Shown piece by piece: positions 35,484-45,450 of a stretch of DNA of 64,000 bases. The notes under the pieces are model-generated. The model was not told where the DNA came from. It worked only from the letters and a program-made list of their open reading frames with translations, and searched no databases. A program made the translations under genes and the position numbers. Numbering within the stretch: the first letter of the stretch is position 1; each line of letters opens with the position of its first letter. The DNA comes from Ancylobacter dichloromethanicus (GTDB taxonomy: Bacteria > Pseudomonadota > Alphaproteobacteria > Rhizobiales > Xanthobacteraceae), in NCBI RefSeq assembly GCF_018390645.1, contig NZ_JAHBGC010000049.1, positions 1 through 64,000 of the forward strand. Reading direction: 5' to 3'.

Positions 35484-36071
35484 CTAATGATCGAGACGCG
35501 GGTAGAACTGCGTCCAGACATCATCCTTCTTGGCGCTGGCCATATGGCAATAGGCGCACTCACCGATGGGACGAGCTTTCGCGGTAGGCGCTTTGGGCTC
35601 ATGGTGATTAAAATTGAAGTAGCCCCAACCGCCAGTCTCGGCGAACCGCTTACTGTCTTTGACCGTGACATCCGCACCATTCAAGGCACCCGGAAAGTAG
35701 CCCCGGCCCGAAGGCTCGGTTCGTGAGCCATCCGGATTCTCCGCCGGCAGCGCGAGCTGCAGCTCCTTGAAAAAGGTCGTACCCTCGGGGAATACATTCG
35801 TCTTCTGATACGCTTCGTATGAATCAGGATCCATGTAGACATTATGGTATTCGGGAAAGTTCGCCGCGCCATCGTTAAGTGCATTTGGCGTGAGCGGCGA
35901 GCCGACGAATACCCATTTCTCGAAATTCTCTGGCAATATCAACTCGCCTGATGCGGTGTATTCGGGCTTGTACTGTGCCCTGCCATCGGTGCTTGCCGTC
36001 TGGGCGATTACGCCGGTCGTGATTGCCGAAACTGCCGCAACAATCGCCGCAATCATCACTGAATATTGCAT
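35484..36071 (-). CDS. Second cytochrome P460-family periplasmic protein
   Basis: This 195-residue protein has a signal peptide (MQYSVMIAAIVAAVSAITTGVIAQ) and P460-family features: LPENFEKWVFVGSPLT, FPEYHNVYMDPDSYEAYQKTNVFPEGTTFFKELQ, WGYFNF and a c-heme motif CAYCH near residue 176. It is longer in the middle than the protein at 21269, and the two are not recent duplicates. Both belong to the group once annotated from hydroxylamine-oxidising cytochrome P460. Physiological role in a non-nitrifier is unknown. It stands alone between an intergenic gap and an IS remnant. Confidence 0.83.
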   Translation of the reverse strand: MQYSVMIAAIVAAVSAITTGVIAQTASTDGRAQYKPEYTASGELILPENFEKWVFVGSPLTPNALNDGAANFPEYHNVYMDPDSYEAYQKTNVFPEGTTFFKELQLALPAENPDGSRTEPSGRGYFPGALNGADVTVKDSKRFAETGGWGYFNFNHHEPKAPTAKARPIGECAYCHMASAKKDDVWTQFYPRLDH

Positions 36072-36239
36072 TTTCGTCCCCCCAAAACCCTAGCAATCGC
36101 TGGAACCTTAAGCGAGAGAGCGGTTCAAGGAGTCCGAAAGAAAACGCCGATCGTCCAAATCGTGCTGCCCCCGTGATCGCTGGCGACCGCCTTTTTCCTT
36201 AGAAGTTTAGTCCCGGCAGCTCGCGAAGCGGGTTGAGCG

Positions 36240-36697
36240 TCAGGCGATAAGGCTCAATGGCGTATCGCTCGCCGATGAACTCGTCAGGCGTGGCATCGTT
36301 TCGGTGTTGAAGGAGCACGAGGCGCGGATCAGGACCGCCGAGGTGAGCCGCAGCGCGGGGTCGTGCGCCTCCGGAACGCCGCGGGCCTCCCGGTGAAAAG
36401 CGGATTCCGCCTGCGGCACGGTTGGCGATGGTGAAGCGCGTGGTCGACGATCACGGCTGATCGGGGCGGGAAATCGCGGGGCAGCCCGCGCCAGGGACAC
36501 CCGGTCCAGACCATGTAGAGCAAGGCGTCGAGCACCGCCCACCGGCTCGTCGCCGGTCGTCGCCCACACCGTGCCGGTGGGGGCAGCAGCGGCGCCATCA
36601 ACTCCCACTCCGCATCCGTCAGGTTGCTTGCGTAGCCCTCTCCGCTGCGCCGATAGTTCGCGTGGGTAGTCTCGGTCCAGGCCATGGTGAACTCCAT
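36240..36697 (-). pseudogene. IS5-like (DUF4096) transposase N-terminal remnant
   Basis: The minus strand from 36682 reads [37 protein letters not shown], and [22 protein letters not shown], the N-terminal DUF4096 domain of IS5-type transposases. After about 90 residues similarity stops, and no catalytic Asp or Glu motifs follow in any frame. It is a fragment left at the border of the transfer region. Confidence 0.75.
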
Positions 36698-36995
36698 CGT
36701 TGCTTCGCAACCACGACGGAATCACCCCTCACAAATTGCGGGTCAGACACTCAGGACAAGCGGACCTTCCCAGTGTCCAGCAATGGTCATCACGTGTCGT
36801 AAGCTGTGGGCGGCGAAGATGACCGTCATCTGTCTGAGCGCGGCCTCTGGGTACCATCTAATTCTAATCGCCTTGTTTAACGATTAACCATCTGCAGTTC
36901 GTGTGCAACACGGACCGCGAGGTATGCCGGATTGCCTTATTGGCCGAACTTCGACAAGTGACATCGCAAAGTCGGAATGAATTTCTCAACCGGTG
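36698..36995. other. Intergenic region between IS remnant and traH
   Basis: No gene is evident in these 300 bases. The mixed composition (AT-rich near 36840-36900) and position next to the IS fragment suggest IS-end debris. No terminator is evident after traH. Confidence 0.45.
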
Positions 36996-37601
36996 TCATG
37001 GCTTGCCAACCCCAATACCCCTCAGATCGATCCGGATGCCGGCTGCGTTCGGATCATCGCTTTCCATCACCGCCAGATTCGCAGGCTCCTGTAGTAAATC
37101 GAGGCGATCCTCTCCACGCTTGTCTGACTTCACCGATACCTCCTGCGGTTCGATCGCCCCCGGATCCGGCGCACTGAACACGCCGATGCCCTCGAACGCT
37201 CCGGTCCGCCAGGCGAGAATGGCATCGTCGATCGCCTCCTCGCGGGATGACCCGTACCATTTGACAACGATCCGATAGACCTTGCCGAACAGCGCCGTAC
37301 CCAAACGGACGTTCGTGCAGGAATCGACCAGATCCGACTTCAGTTCCTCAGGAGAGGCGATACCAAGCCCAGCTGGGACCTGGGTGATCCCGACCCGCAC
37401 GACATGGCGGCCGACGTGCCGACGGATGAGCTCCATCGCCGCCTCCGTGGTCGTCGGCCGGGGGACGACGATGACACGGTCCCCGGCGCGGATCGTCACC
37501 GAAAGCGGATCCGACGATCCGGCTTGCGCTATAAACCTCTCGACGATCGCCGGCTTCAGAGCGGGGTCGGCACATTGTGTTATCATGGCGGCGTCGACCA
37601 T
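36996..37601 (-). CDS. traH: Conjugal transfer protein TraH (Ti-plasmid type)
   Basis: This 201-residue protein from ATG 37601, with AAGGAGAAC in front, begins MVDAAMITQCADPALKPAIVERFIAQAG and contains DRVIVVPRPTTTEAAMELIRRHVGRHVVRVGITQVPAG and LFGKVYRIVVKWYGSSREEAIDDAILAWRTGAFEGIG. This matches the TraH of the traAFBH operon of Agrobacterium/Rhizobium plasmids, and it is the last gene of that operon here, 17 bp after traB. Its molecular role is poorly known. The longer open frame to 37781 lies inside traB. Confidence 0.87.
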   Translation of the reverse strand: MVDAAMITQCADPALKPAIVERFIAQAGSSDPLSVTIRAGDRVIVVPRPTTTEAAMELIRRHVGRHVVRVGITQVPAGLGIASPEELKSDLVDSCTNVRLGTALFGKVYRIVVKWYGSSREEAIDDAILAWRTGAFEGIGVFSAPDPGAIEPQEVSVKSDKRGEDRLDLLQEPANLAVMESDDPNAAGIRIDLRGIGVGKP

Positions 37602-37618
37602 CCTGTTCTCCTTTTCCG

Positions 37619-38857
37619 TTACATGTTGACGGAAATGACCAGCGGCCGATCGAACAGCCTCGCCCAGGCCTGAAGGTTGGCTCGCTGGATACCGGGGATG
37701 GACGAGTTTCCGGCCCACCAGGCATTGCTGATACCGACGAGGAGATCGGGCTGATAGAGCATCGACTCCAGCACCGGCCACAGGATGAGCTGTTCGTAGC
37801 AGATCAAAGGGACCAGCCGGTTTCCGCCAAACTCGACGGTCGGGTTCGCGAAGAAATGCGCGCGCGCTCCACCGGGTTCATCTGTGATCCACCTCCAGGG
37901 CTGCCACATCGCAACCGGTACCGGCATGCGTGCGCGATAGATGACATGGCCGCCATCGGCGGTGATTCCCATCACGACGCTGTCATAGCCGCCGCGATCG
38001 ACCGTCATGGCACCGGCGATCACCATCAGATCGCGGCCTTCGAGCGTATCTCGCCAGAGGTGCTCCACTGTCGGTGTCCAGATCCCGAGTGCATTCTCCG
38101 GCAGCACGACGACATGTGCATTTGCGACGCCGACAGCCTGAAGCACCAATCGGATCAGCTCCCGATGCTGCTCGATCGACGCATCCCGACCAAGACGCGC
38201 GCCCTTCGTCATCTCCATGCCGGTCCAGGCTGGAGGTGCGACCGGAGGCTCCCAATTCGCCGCGGACCATAGCCAAACGCTGGCGAGAAGAATGCCGACC
38301 AGATGTCCCCACGCCATTGTCAGCATGGCGAGGCTGATCATCGTCGCCGCCAAACCCCACCATCCCCATCCGGGAAACAGCACGCCGGCGGCCGTCGCAG
38401 GCTGTGCCCAGCCCACGATGCCGAATGGCGGCACGGCCATCAATCCGGTGGCCAGCAGGAAACGCAGGGCCCTCGTCATTCCCGGATCCGGTGTCCAGAG
38501 AACTGTCTGCACCAACACAAAGGCGAGCGAGGCGCCGACCCAGAGCAGGCTCCCCGCCCAGACCGACGTACCAAAGAAGCTGGCGACACCCTGTGGCAGG
38601 CCGCGTGACGCTGCGAGAAAATACCCCATCGAGACCGCCGCCGCCGTGACGCGGTTCGGCGCCCACGCCCATAGCGCGGGGAACAGCATGGCGAACGGAA
38701 GGGTGAGCGCATGGCCGCTCCAGCCCGCCCAGCCGACGGCGACGGCCGCGGTGACGAGCAGGGCAGGGCGCCAGCGATCAGGGATGGACGGTAAAGATCG
38801 GCCGCGCCAGACCGAGAAGGCCGGCGGCGGGGATCGGCCCGAAGTAGCGGGAGTCAT
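37619..38857 (-). CDS. traB: Conjugal transfer protein TraB (nitrilase-fold, membrane)
   Basis: A protein of about 412 residues with several N-terminal hydrophobic segments (PALLVTAAVAVGWAGWSG, SLLWVGASLAFVLVQTVLW, AATMISLAMLTMAWGHLVGILLASVWLW) and a C-terminal carbon-nitrogen hydrolase domain. The domain shows HVVVLPENALGIW (Glu), RLVPLICYEQLILWPVL (Cys) and GISNAWWAGNSS. TraB of Ti plasmids has this apolipoprotein N-acyltransferase-like layout and supports conjugation. It overlaps the end of traF by about 80 bp if ATG 38857 is right; a later GTG is possible. It lies third in the traA-traF-traB-traH order. Confidence 0.85.
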   Translation of the reverse strand: MTPATSGRSPPPAFSVWRGRSLPSIPDRWRPALLVTAAVAVGWAGWSGHALTLPFAMLFPALWAWAPNRVTAAAVSMGYFLAASRGLPQGVASFFGTSVWAGSLLWVGASLAFVLVQTVLWTPDPGMTRALRFLLATGLMAVPPFGIVGWAQPATAAGVLFPGWGWWGLAATMISLAMLTMAWGHLVGILLASVWLWSAANWEPPVAPPAWTGMEMTKGARLGRDASIEQHRELIRLVLQAVGVANAHVVVLPENALGIWTPTVEHLWRDTLEGRDLMVIAGAMTVDRGGYDSVVMGITADGGHVIYRARMPVPVAMWQPWRWITDEPGGARAHFFANPTVEFGGNRLVPLICYEQLILWPVLESMLYQPDLLVGISNAWWAGNSSIPGIQRANLQAWARLFDRPLVISVNM

Positions 38858-39362
38858 AGGAACCTGCGAAGGGAGAGTGAACGAAGATCTGGTCCGCCGG
38901 AACGATGCCGCCGGTCCAGGAGGTGAGTGGCCGACCAGCACCGTCGCGAGCGATAAGTTCGGAGCGGGGCAGGGCATCGCCATCGATCACGACGCTGGCG
39001 CCGACCTCGATGCGGCTGCCGGCGAGCGCCGCGACGGTCTTGATGAGCGGCGCTGCTCCGCCGGGACATGATCCCCAGCGGAAGTACCCGCGCTCGAGGC
39101 CGAACCCCAAGACCGCACCCGGTGGTGGACACACGAAGACGAGATCCCCAATGGCGACGGGACGATCGAGCGGCACGATGCGCCACAGTCCCAGCGGCTC
39201 GCTCGGCGTCAGGTTGATGTGCAATCCGCCGAGCCAGCCCGGAACGGCGATCGCCGCCATCACAACCCCGCCGCCGGCTAGGATCGCGAGCGCACGCCGC
39301 CGCGCTACGCCCGCTTTCCTTCCGGTCGCCATTTCGGCTCCGGCCGCCGTGCCCGTCTTCAT
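38778..39362 (-). CDS. traF: TraF, S26-family conjugal transfer peptidase
   Basis: This 194-residue protein has an N-terminal membrane anchor (RALAILAGGGVVMAAIAVPGWLGG), then NLTPSEPLGLWRIVPLD, which holds the catalytic Ser of S26 signal peptidases, and PLIKTVAALAGSRIEV with the catalytic Lys. The ending FVHSPFAGSYDSRYFGPIPAAGLLGLARP is typical. TraF matures and cyclises the pilin TrbC in related systems. Its start overlaps the traA stop by four bases (39359-39362). Confidence 0.9.
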   Translation of the reverse strand: MKTGTAAGAEMATGRKAGVARRRALAILAGGGVVMAAIAVPGWLGGLHINLTPSEPLGLWRIVPLDRPVAIGDLVFVCPPPGAVLGFGLERGYFRWGSCPGGAAPLIKTVAALAGSRIEVGASVVIDGDALPRSELIARDGAGRPLTSWTGGIVPADQIFVHSPFAGSYDSRYFGPIPAAGLLGLARPIFTVHP

Positions 39363-42300
39363 TTGAGCGACAATCCCTGCCGCTGCGACTGGCGCATCGC
39401 TTCGGCCTGCTTCAACCCTTCCGTGGTACGCTGCTGGGCGGCAAGCTGCTGTGCTGTGCGCATCGTCGACCAGGCCGATTTCAGCTCATCAGTTTGGCCG
39501 GCACTCATGCCGGCGGCGAGCCTCTCGAAGACGGGTCCGTCCGGTGTCTTCGCGCCGTTGGCAAGCATGGACCGCTCGCCGAACCGCTCTGAGACCGCCC
39601 GGGCGAACCCTTCGAGCTCGGCCTTGATCATCTTGTCCTCGAGGGAGAAGGCGAGTGCGGCGGGAAGATCGTTTCGGTCGAGCGCGTCGCGGACCTTTTC
39701 GAGAGTCTGCCTGGCCATCGATGACAGCGCCGGAATGTCGACCGCGACCTTGACGCGCGCCACGCGTTCCTCGGGCTCAAACTTACGCTCGGCCTCGGCG
39801 CGTAGTCGCAGATAGCGCTCGAGGTCACGGGCGAGCGCCGGCACGTTGAGGTTCGCGCGTTCGCGATCCTCCCGGTCGGCGCGGCCGGCGAGAAGGCCGG
39901 TCTTACCCTTCAGCGCACCGAAGCTCTCGGGCTTCGCAGCGATCGTCGACAGGGTGGATTTGGCGGTGTCGGCGTTCCTGATCATGCCGTCGACATCGAC
40001 CTTGCGGAACGCAGCCTCCGGCTCGGCGAAGACAAAGCGGAAGCGGGTCGAGACCTCCTCCCACTGCCTCGATAGCCCGGGATCGGCGGCGAGCCTGTCC
40101 TCGACCGCCTGATCGACGGATTTGAGGAATGCGGTGATGCCGGCAACCATCGGCCTGGCCTCCTCTTGCGTTTCCGGGACGGTGTGTTTCGGGGCCGCGC
40201 CGAGGCCGAGCCTCAAACCGAGGGCCAAAAGCCGCGTGCCGAGATGGGCGAGCTTGTCCTTCTGCCGGATGGTCAAGCGAAGCTTGTCCGCGACGAGCGT
40301 GCGGGCGACGCGGACGAGGTGCAGACCGCGCGCCTCGGCGAAGCGCAGAGCGGCGCGATAGAAGCCGGCGCGCTCATAATCGAGCGTGGTTTCCTTGCCC
40401 CGATGTTGCGACAGGATCTTCGTCAGGCCGCCGGCTTTCCGGAAGGACAGCGCGCCGTAATAGAGACCGACATCCTCGCGATGCCGGGTCAGGGCGACAT
40501 AGGAAAGATGCCGGTCGAGCGAAAGCGTGGCGAGCAGCTTGACCCGATCGACGGTCGCACCCTGCGACTTGTGGATGGTGGTCGCATAGCCATGGTCGAC
40601 ATGGGCATAGAAGCGCTGGTCGACATCGACATGGTGACGGTGTTCGCTCTCGCCGACCATGGCTTTGAACCCGCCCAGCCGCGCCTCGACGACCTGGGCG
40701 ATCATGCCGTTCTTCACGCCGAGCGCCGCGTCATTCTTCAGGAAGACGATCTGGTCGCCGGCCGCGAAGCGGCGGGGGCCGTCCCCGGTGCGGAAGGCAT
40801 GGCCTTCCTCAATGAGACCCCGCTCAATGAGCTTAGCCCGCGCCATGTCATTGAGCGCGCGCACGTCACGGCGGAGATGGGCGAGGATCAGCATCGACTT
40901 CCCCGGATCATAGTCGCAGTTCCAGTCCGCGATCAGCGCCGCGATCGCCTCGGACTTGAGCGTGCGCGGCTGGAGCTTGCCATTCGCCTCATAGCTTTTC
41001 AGCGCGGCGGCGACATGCCCGCGCGCGAGATCGAGCGAGGCATCGCGCATCCATTGTTCGCGCTGACGGTAGATGGTCTCGAGCTCGGCATAGCCGGTGC
41101 GCTCGACGATGGCGCGGAACGCGGCACCTGCCTCGATCGGCTGGAGCTGATCGGGATCACCGACAAGGACGAGTTTCGCACCGGCCTTCACCACCGTCTC
41201 GACGAACAGCGCCATCTGCCGGGACGAGACCATGCCGGCCTCGTCAAGCACGAACACGGTCCTGTCGTCGATTGTCTCGCGCCCTTTCGACCAGGCGAGC
41301 TCCCATGAGGAGAGCGTGCGAGACGCGATGCCGGCCTCCTTCTCCAATCCCTCGGCCGCCTTTCCGGCAAGCGCGGCACCGACGACGCGATAGCCGGCCG
41401 CCTCCCAGACCTCCCGCGCTGCCTTCATCATCGTGGTCTTGCCGGCGCCGGCGCGCCCGACGACGGCGGCCAGCCGTCCGTCACCGGCGACATGGGCAAT
41501 CGCCACGCGCTGCTCTTCCGAGAGCCGGGCATGACGCTGGAACACCGTCTGGAGCACGGTGTCGCGAACACCATGCGAGGACCGCGCAGCGAGCCAGATC
41601 GCGCGATGGGCCATCTCGCCTTCGAGCCGGATCAGCTCGCGCGTCGTGTATTTGGCGGGCTCGCGGACGCCGCTGGCGAAACCGATGCGCTCGCCTTCCA
41701 GCCGCAGCACGTCCGGGCTTTGGAGGATACGCGCCATCAACCGCTGGAACGTGGCGGCATCATCGACATAGCGATGCAGCACCTTGGCGATGTCGCGCTC
41801 GGTGAAGACGCTCATCTCGCGCGTGACGAGATCGAGCACGATCTCCGGCCGGCGTTGGATTCGCTCGCGGTTCTCGGTCCGCCGCTCCTCATGGAGCGTG
41901 ACACGCTCCAGCCTAGGCGACCATCCGGCCGCCGCTTCTTTCCGGTCGATCGCCTTCGCCGCCACGCCGATATGGGTGGTCGGCACAAGGTCAATGCCGC
42001 GCTCGGCGTAGGAGCGGCCGTCGACACGGATGTCGAGACCGGCAAGCGCCAGATGCTTGTTCTGGAGATCGAGCCAGCCCCCCCGCTGCTCGAGAAACTC
42101 GGTCTTCTCACCGGACCAGAGCCGATAGACGATCTTGCCGGCATCATTGCGGAGTGGCTGCCCGTCCTCGCCGATCACCGCGATCTTCTTCGCCCCGAAG
42201 CCAGCTTCGGTCAGGGATCGCAAGGTGGTCATCAGGTGGATATGCGGATTGCCGGGTTCGTCGTGGAACACCCAGTCCGCGACCTGCCCGCGGGCGAGCA

Positions 42301-42667
42301 TCTGCGTCTCGACGAATTCGTGCACCAGGGCGATGTTTTGGTCCACGGACAGCTCGACCGGCAGCGCGATGATGAACTCCCTGGCGAGTTGCGCATCGGA
42401 GCGCTTCTCGAAGGCCTCGACGGCGTTCCAGAACGCTTCCGCGGCCCCCGCGACCGAGCGATCGGCGATCAGCACCCGCGCCCATTCCGGTGCGCCGGCC
42501 GGCAGCAGGAACTCCTCATGCCGGAGCCCGCTCTTGGCGGAATAGTCGACGATCCGCCCTTCGGCCTCGTGCTCCATCCGCGCGCAATGACGGTACGCGG
42601 CCGACAGCACGGCGCTGCGGCCGGAGCCGCGCGAAATGAGCTGGGGCGTAAAATGCGTGATGGCCAA
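39359..42667 (-). CDS. traA: TraA relaxase-helicase (MobQ, Ti type)
   Basis: This 1102-residue bifunctional protein has an N-terminal MobA/MobL relaxase (MAITHFTPQLISRGSGRSAVLSAAYRHCARM, and the metal-binding HEPGNPHIHLMTTLRSL near residue 140) and a RecD/TraI-like helicase domain. The helicase shows Walker A VGRAGAGKTTMMKA near residue 405, VFVLDEAGMVSSRQMALF, LVGDPDQLQPIEAG, TIHKSQGATVDRV and SYVALTRHREDVGLYYG. It nicks the oriT just upstream and unwinds the transferred strand. It starts at ATG 42667 and reads away from oriT, with traF overlapping its end. It appears intact. Confidence 0.95.
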   Translation of the reverse strand: MAITHFTPQLISRGSGRSAVLSAAYRHCARMEHEAEGRIVDYSAKSGLRHEEFLLPAGAPEWARVLIADRSVAGAAEAFWNAVEAFEKRSDAQLAREFIIALPVELSVDQNIALVHEFVETQMLARGQVADWVFHDEPGNPHIHLMTTLRSLTEAGFGAKKIAVIGEDGQPLRNDAGKIVYRLWSGEKTEFLEQRGGWLDLQNKHLALAGLDIRVDGRSYAERGIDLVPTTHIGVAAKAIDRKEAAAGWSPRLERVTLHEERRTENRERIQRRPEIVLDLVTREMSVFTERDIAKVLHRYVDDAATFQRLMARILQSPDVLRLEGERIGFASGVREPAKYTTRELIRLEGEMAHRAIWLAARSSHGVRDTVLQTVFQRHARLSEEQRVAIAHVAGDGRLAAVVGRAGAGKTTMMKAAREVWEAAGYRVVGAALAGKAAEGLEKEAGIASRTLSSWELAWSKGRETIDDRTVFVLDEAGMVSSRQMALFVETVVKAGAKLVLVGDPDQLQPIEAGAAFRAIVERTGYAELETIYRQREQWMRDASLDLARGHVAAALKSYEANGKLQPRTLKSEAIAALIADWNCDYDPGKSMLILAHLRRDVRALNDMARAKLIERGLIEEGHAFRTGDGPRRFAAGDQIVFLKNDAALGVKNGMIAQVVEARLGGFKAMVGESEHRHHVDVDQRFYAHVDHGYATTIHKSQGATVDRVKLLATLSLDRHLSYVALTRHREDVGLYYGALSFRKAGGLTKILSQHRGKETTLDYERAGFYRAALRFAEARGLHLVRVARTLVADKLRLTIRQKDKLAHLGTRLLALGLRLGLGAAPKHTVPETQEEARPMVAGITAFLKSVDQAVEDRLAADPGLSRQWEEVSTRFRFVFAEPEAAFRKVDVDGMIRNADTAKSTLSTIAAKPESFGALKGKTGLLAGRADREDRERANLNVPALARDLERYLRLRAEAERKFEPEERVARVKVAVDIPALSSMARQTLEKVRDALDRNDLPAALAFSLEDKMIKAELEGFARAVSERFGERSMLANGAKTPDGPVFERLAAGMSAGQTDELKSAWSTMRTAQQLAAQQRTTEGLKQAEAMRQSQRQGLSLK

Positions 42668-42769
42668 GGCGGCGCGAGCTCCCGGAGGACTATAAGGAAG
42701 GCGTGCTCGTCGGGAGAGGTGGCCTGGCGCCGCCAGATCGGCGGGCCGGCGGCCGGGGCTGAAGCAGGG

Positions 42770-42805
42770 CGTCGCGATAGCGACGTATTACTGCGCCCTT
42801 GGACC
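42770..42805 (+). other. oriT of Q type, with hairpin and nick core
   Basis: A perfect hairpin CGTCGC-GATA-GCGACG (42770-42785) is followed at once by TATTACTGCGCCCTTGG. The core TGCGCCCT matches the nick region of RSF1010 and Ti-type origins (TAAGTGCGCCCT), and the hairpin is placed as in RSF1010. It lies in the 279-bp gap between divergent traA and traC, the canonical position. The nick is expected within CTGCG/CCC. Confidence 0.82.
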
Positions 42806-42945
42806 ATTCCTTCGGAACGGCCGGGATGATCACAAGCGGCGTCGGCTTTGCCGACTGTAGAATTAACGGGGGTGCACTTCGCGCGATACCAATCGATCCT
42901 CAGGCCTCGACGCGTCGCGTCCAGCCCAGAGGAGGTCCTACCGGA

Positions 42946-43242
42946 ATGAAGAAACCATCGTCGAAGATCCGCGAGGAAATCGTACAGCTCCAGGCCCAGC
43001 TCAAGCTGGCAGAAACACGGGAGGCCGAGCGGATCGGGCGTGTCGCCCTGAAGGCGGGCCTGGGCGAGATCGAGATCGAGGAGAGCGACCTCCAATCCGC
43101 TTTCGAGGAACTCGCAGGGCGGTTTCGCGGGACGGGAGAGAAGGCGACCGGGAGGAAGGGGGCAGGAGCAGGAAGCGAGACCAGCGTTTCGGCAGCGAAG
43201 GTCGAGACTGGCGCGGCTGCGGATGGCGCTGGCGAGAGCTGA
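42946..43242 (+). CDS. traC: Conjugal transfer protein TraC
   Basis: The 98-residue protein begins [46 protein letters not shown], a helical MobC/TraC-like start, and ends in a Gly/Ala-rich tail. In Ti plasmids TraC assists relaxosome assembly at oriT. ATG 42946 has GAGGAGG upstream; the open frame to 42799 would cross the oriT region and is rejected. It is first of the traC-traD-traG operon, divergent from traA. Confidence 0.87.
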   Translation: MKKPSSKIREEIVQLQAQLKLAETREAERIGRVALKAGLGEIEIEESDLQSAFEELAGRFRGTGEKATGRKGAGAGSETSVSAAKVETGAAADGAGES

Positions 43243-43246
43243 GCGC

Positions 43247-43462
43247 ATGCGTCAGGCCTCATCCACCGAAGCCCGCAGACAAGACACGCGCGAGAAAATC
43301 GAGCTCGGCGGCCTGATCGCCAAGGCCGGACTGCGCTACGAGAAGCGTGCCGTCCTGCTCGGTGCGTTGATCGAACTCGGCCAGAGGCTGAAGGCCGATG
43401 ATGCCGAGCGTATGCGCCTCGCCGCGATCGGCGCGAAGGCCTTCGGCAATGATGGCAAATAG
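43247..43462 (+). CDS. traD: Conjugal transfer protein TraD
   Basis: This 71-residue basic protein ([48 protein letters not shown]) has the pattern of TraD of Ti-type transfer regions: [14 protein letters not shown] and LLGAL. It starts 4 bp after traC and its 3' end overlaps traG by 14 bp. It is a small relaxosome accessory protein of unknown detail. Confidence 0.83.
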   Translation: MRQASSTEARRQDTREKIELGGLIAKAGLRYEKRAVLLGALIELGQRLKADDAERMRLAAIGAKAFGNDGK

Positions 43463-45341
43463 ACTCCTGGTTGGCATCGCGCCGATCGCGCTGATGATCG
43501 GGGCGCTGATCGGTCTGTCCGACCAGGAGCAAAGCCTTGCTGCCTTCGGCACGACCGAGCCGCAGCAGGTCATGTTCGGCCGCGCCGGGCTCGCGCTGCC
43601 CTTCTTCGCCGCAGCTGCGATCGGCGTGATCTTCCTGTTCGCCGCTGCCGGCGCCGCCAACATCCGCATGATCGGATGGAGCGTCATCACGGGGTGCGCG
43701 ATGGCGATCTTCATCGCCGTGCTGCGCGCGACATCGCGGTCGCCGGCATTCGCTCAGGTCGACCCGGCATACCTGATCGGCGCTGGTGCCGCTCTGATCG
43801 TCGGATGCCTCGCCCTGCGCGTCGCCGTGAAAGGCAACGCGGCCTTTGCCGCGCCGGTGCCGAAGCGCGTGCACGGCAAACGCGCCCTGCATGGCGATGC
43901 CGACTGGATGACGATGGCAGAGGCCGGCAAGCTCTTTCCCGATACCGGCGGCATCGTCATCGGCGAACGCTACCGTGTCGATCGCAACAGCACGACGGGC
44001 CAGTCGTTTCGCGCGACGGATCCGCAAAGCTGGGGAGCGGGCGGGCGCTCGCCGCTGCTCTGCTTCGACGCCTCCTTCGGTTCCTCGCACGGCATCGTCT
44101 TCGCCGGTTCCGGCGGCTACAAGACGACCTCGGTGACGATCCCCACCGCCCTCAAATGGGGCGGCACGCTCGTCGTGCTCGACCCCTCCAACGAGGTCGC
44201 GCCCATGGTGATCGATCATCGCCGCGCGGCCGGGCGTACCGTCCATGTGCTCGACCCGAAGCAGCCGGCGACCGGCTTCAACGCGCTCGACTGGATCGGG
44301 CGCTTCGGCGGCACGAAGGAGGAGGACATCGCGGCGGTCGCCTCATGGATCATGAGCGACAGCGGCGGGTCGCGTGGCGTGCGCGACGACTTCTTCCGCG
44401 CCTCGGCCTTGCAGCTCCTCACCGCGCTCATCGCCGATGTCTGCCTGTCCGGGCATACAAGCGAGGCGGACCAAACCCTGCGCCAGGTGCGCGCCAATCT
44501 GTCGGAGCCGGAGCCGAAGCTGCGATCGCGTTTGCAGGAGATCTATGACGGCTCGCAATCGCCGTTCGTGAGGGAGAACGTCGCCGTCTTCGTCAACATG
44601 ACGCCGGAGACCTTCTCGGGCGTCTATGCCAACGCCGTCAAGGAAACCCACTGGCTGAGCTACCCGAACTATGCCGCGCTCGTATCCGGTAGCTCCTTCG
44701 TCACGGATGATCTCGCCGGGGGCGAGACGGACGTCTTCATCAATCTCGACCTGAAGACGCTGGAGACCCATGCCGGTCTCGCCCGCGTCATCATTGGCGC
44801 CTTCATGAACGCGATCTACAACCGGAATGGCGAGATGACGGGGAGGGCGCTATTCCTTCTCGACGAGGTGGCCCGGCTGGGCTTCATGCGCATCCTGGAG
44901 ACCGCCCGCGACGCCGGCCGCAAATACGGCATCACCCTCATCCTGCTGTTCCAGTCCATCGGCCAGATGCGCGAGACCTGGGGCGGTCGGGACGCCGCGA
45001 GCAAATGGTTCGAGTCGGCGAGCTGGATCAGCTTCGCCGCCGTCAACGACCCCGAGACCGCCGACTACATCTCCCGCCGCTGCGGCGCGACCACGGTCGA
45101 GATCGACCAGGTCAGCCGCTCGTCGCAATCGTCCGGCTCCTCGCGCACGCGATCAAAGCAGCTCGCCTCCCGCCCGCTGATCCAGCCGCACGAGGTGCTG
45201 CGTATGCGCGCCGATGAGCAGATCGTCTTCACCGCCGGCAACGCGCCGATGCGCTGCGGCCGCGCCATTTGGTTCCGGCGGGAGGACATGAAGGCCCGTG
45301 TTGCGACGAACAGGTTCCACCGGAAGGACCGACAGGCATGA
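43449..45341 (+). CDS. traG: TraG, type IV coupling protein
   Basis: The 630-residue coupling protein has two N-terminal transmembrane segments ([38 protein letters not shown], plus [17 protein letters not shown] and [20 protein letters not shown]), a nucleotide-binding loop [19 protein letters not shown] near residue 220 and Walker [15 protein letters not shown]. It links the relaxosome to a mating-pair channel, probably Trb, which is not in the window. ATG 43449 overlaps traD. The frame is intact and ends RFHRKDRQA. Confidence 0.94.
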   Translation: MMANRLLVGIAPIALMIGALIGLSDQEQSLAAFGTTEPQQVMFGRAGLALPFFAAAAIGVIFLFAAAGAANIRMIGWSVITGCAMAIFIAVLRATSRSPAFAQVDPAYLIGAGAALIVGCLALRVAVKGNAAFAAPVPKRVHGKRALHGDADWMTMAEAGKLFPDTGGIVIGERYRVDRNSTTGQSFRATDPQSWGAGGRSPLLCFDASFGSSHGIVFAGSGGYKTTSVTIPTALKWGGTLVVLDPSNEVAPMVIDHRRAAGRTVHVLDPKQPATGFNALDWIGRFGGTKEEDIAAVASWIMSDSGGSRGVRDDFFRASALQLLTALIADVCLSGHTSEADQTLRQVRANLSEPEPKLRSRLQEIYDGSQSPFVRENVAVFVNMTPETFSGVYANAVKETHWLSYPNYAALVSGSSFVTDDLAGGETDVFINLDLKTLETHAGLARVIIGAFMNAIYNRNGEMTGRALFLLDEVARLGFMRILETARDAGRKYGITLILLFQSIGQMRETWGGRDAASKWFESASWISFAAVNDPETADYISRRCGATTVEIDQVSRSSQSSGSSRTRSKQLASRPLIQPHEVLRMRADEQIVFTAGNAPMRCGRAIWFRREDMKARVATNRFHRKDRQA

Positions 45342-45450
45342 TCGCGGCGCGCGACGGCGGTCCAGGACTTCACCGGAATGAATCAATCGGCCCCGACCGA
45401 TTCAAAACTCTCGTTGGACGCGACATGCCGCGCGCGCGATTCTTGATCTC

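Noticed and set aside
36225-36360. Plus-strand peptide LNGVSLADELVRRGIVSVLKEHEARI in the IS remnant
   Set aside because: It looks protein-like but is short, has no start and matches no family I recognise; it may be debris of another mobile gene.
40166-42829. Two long plus-strand frames across traA
   Set aside because: No motifs and low-complexity composition; traA on the other strand is unambiguous and spans both.
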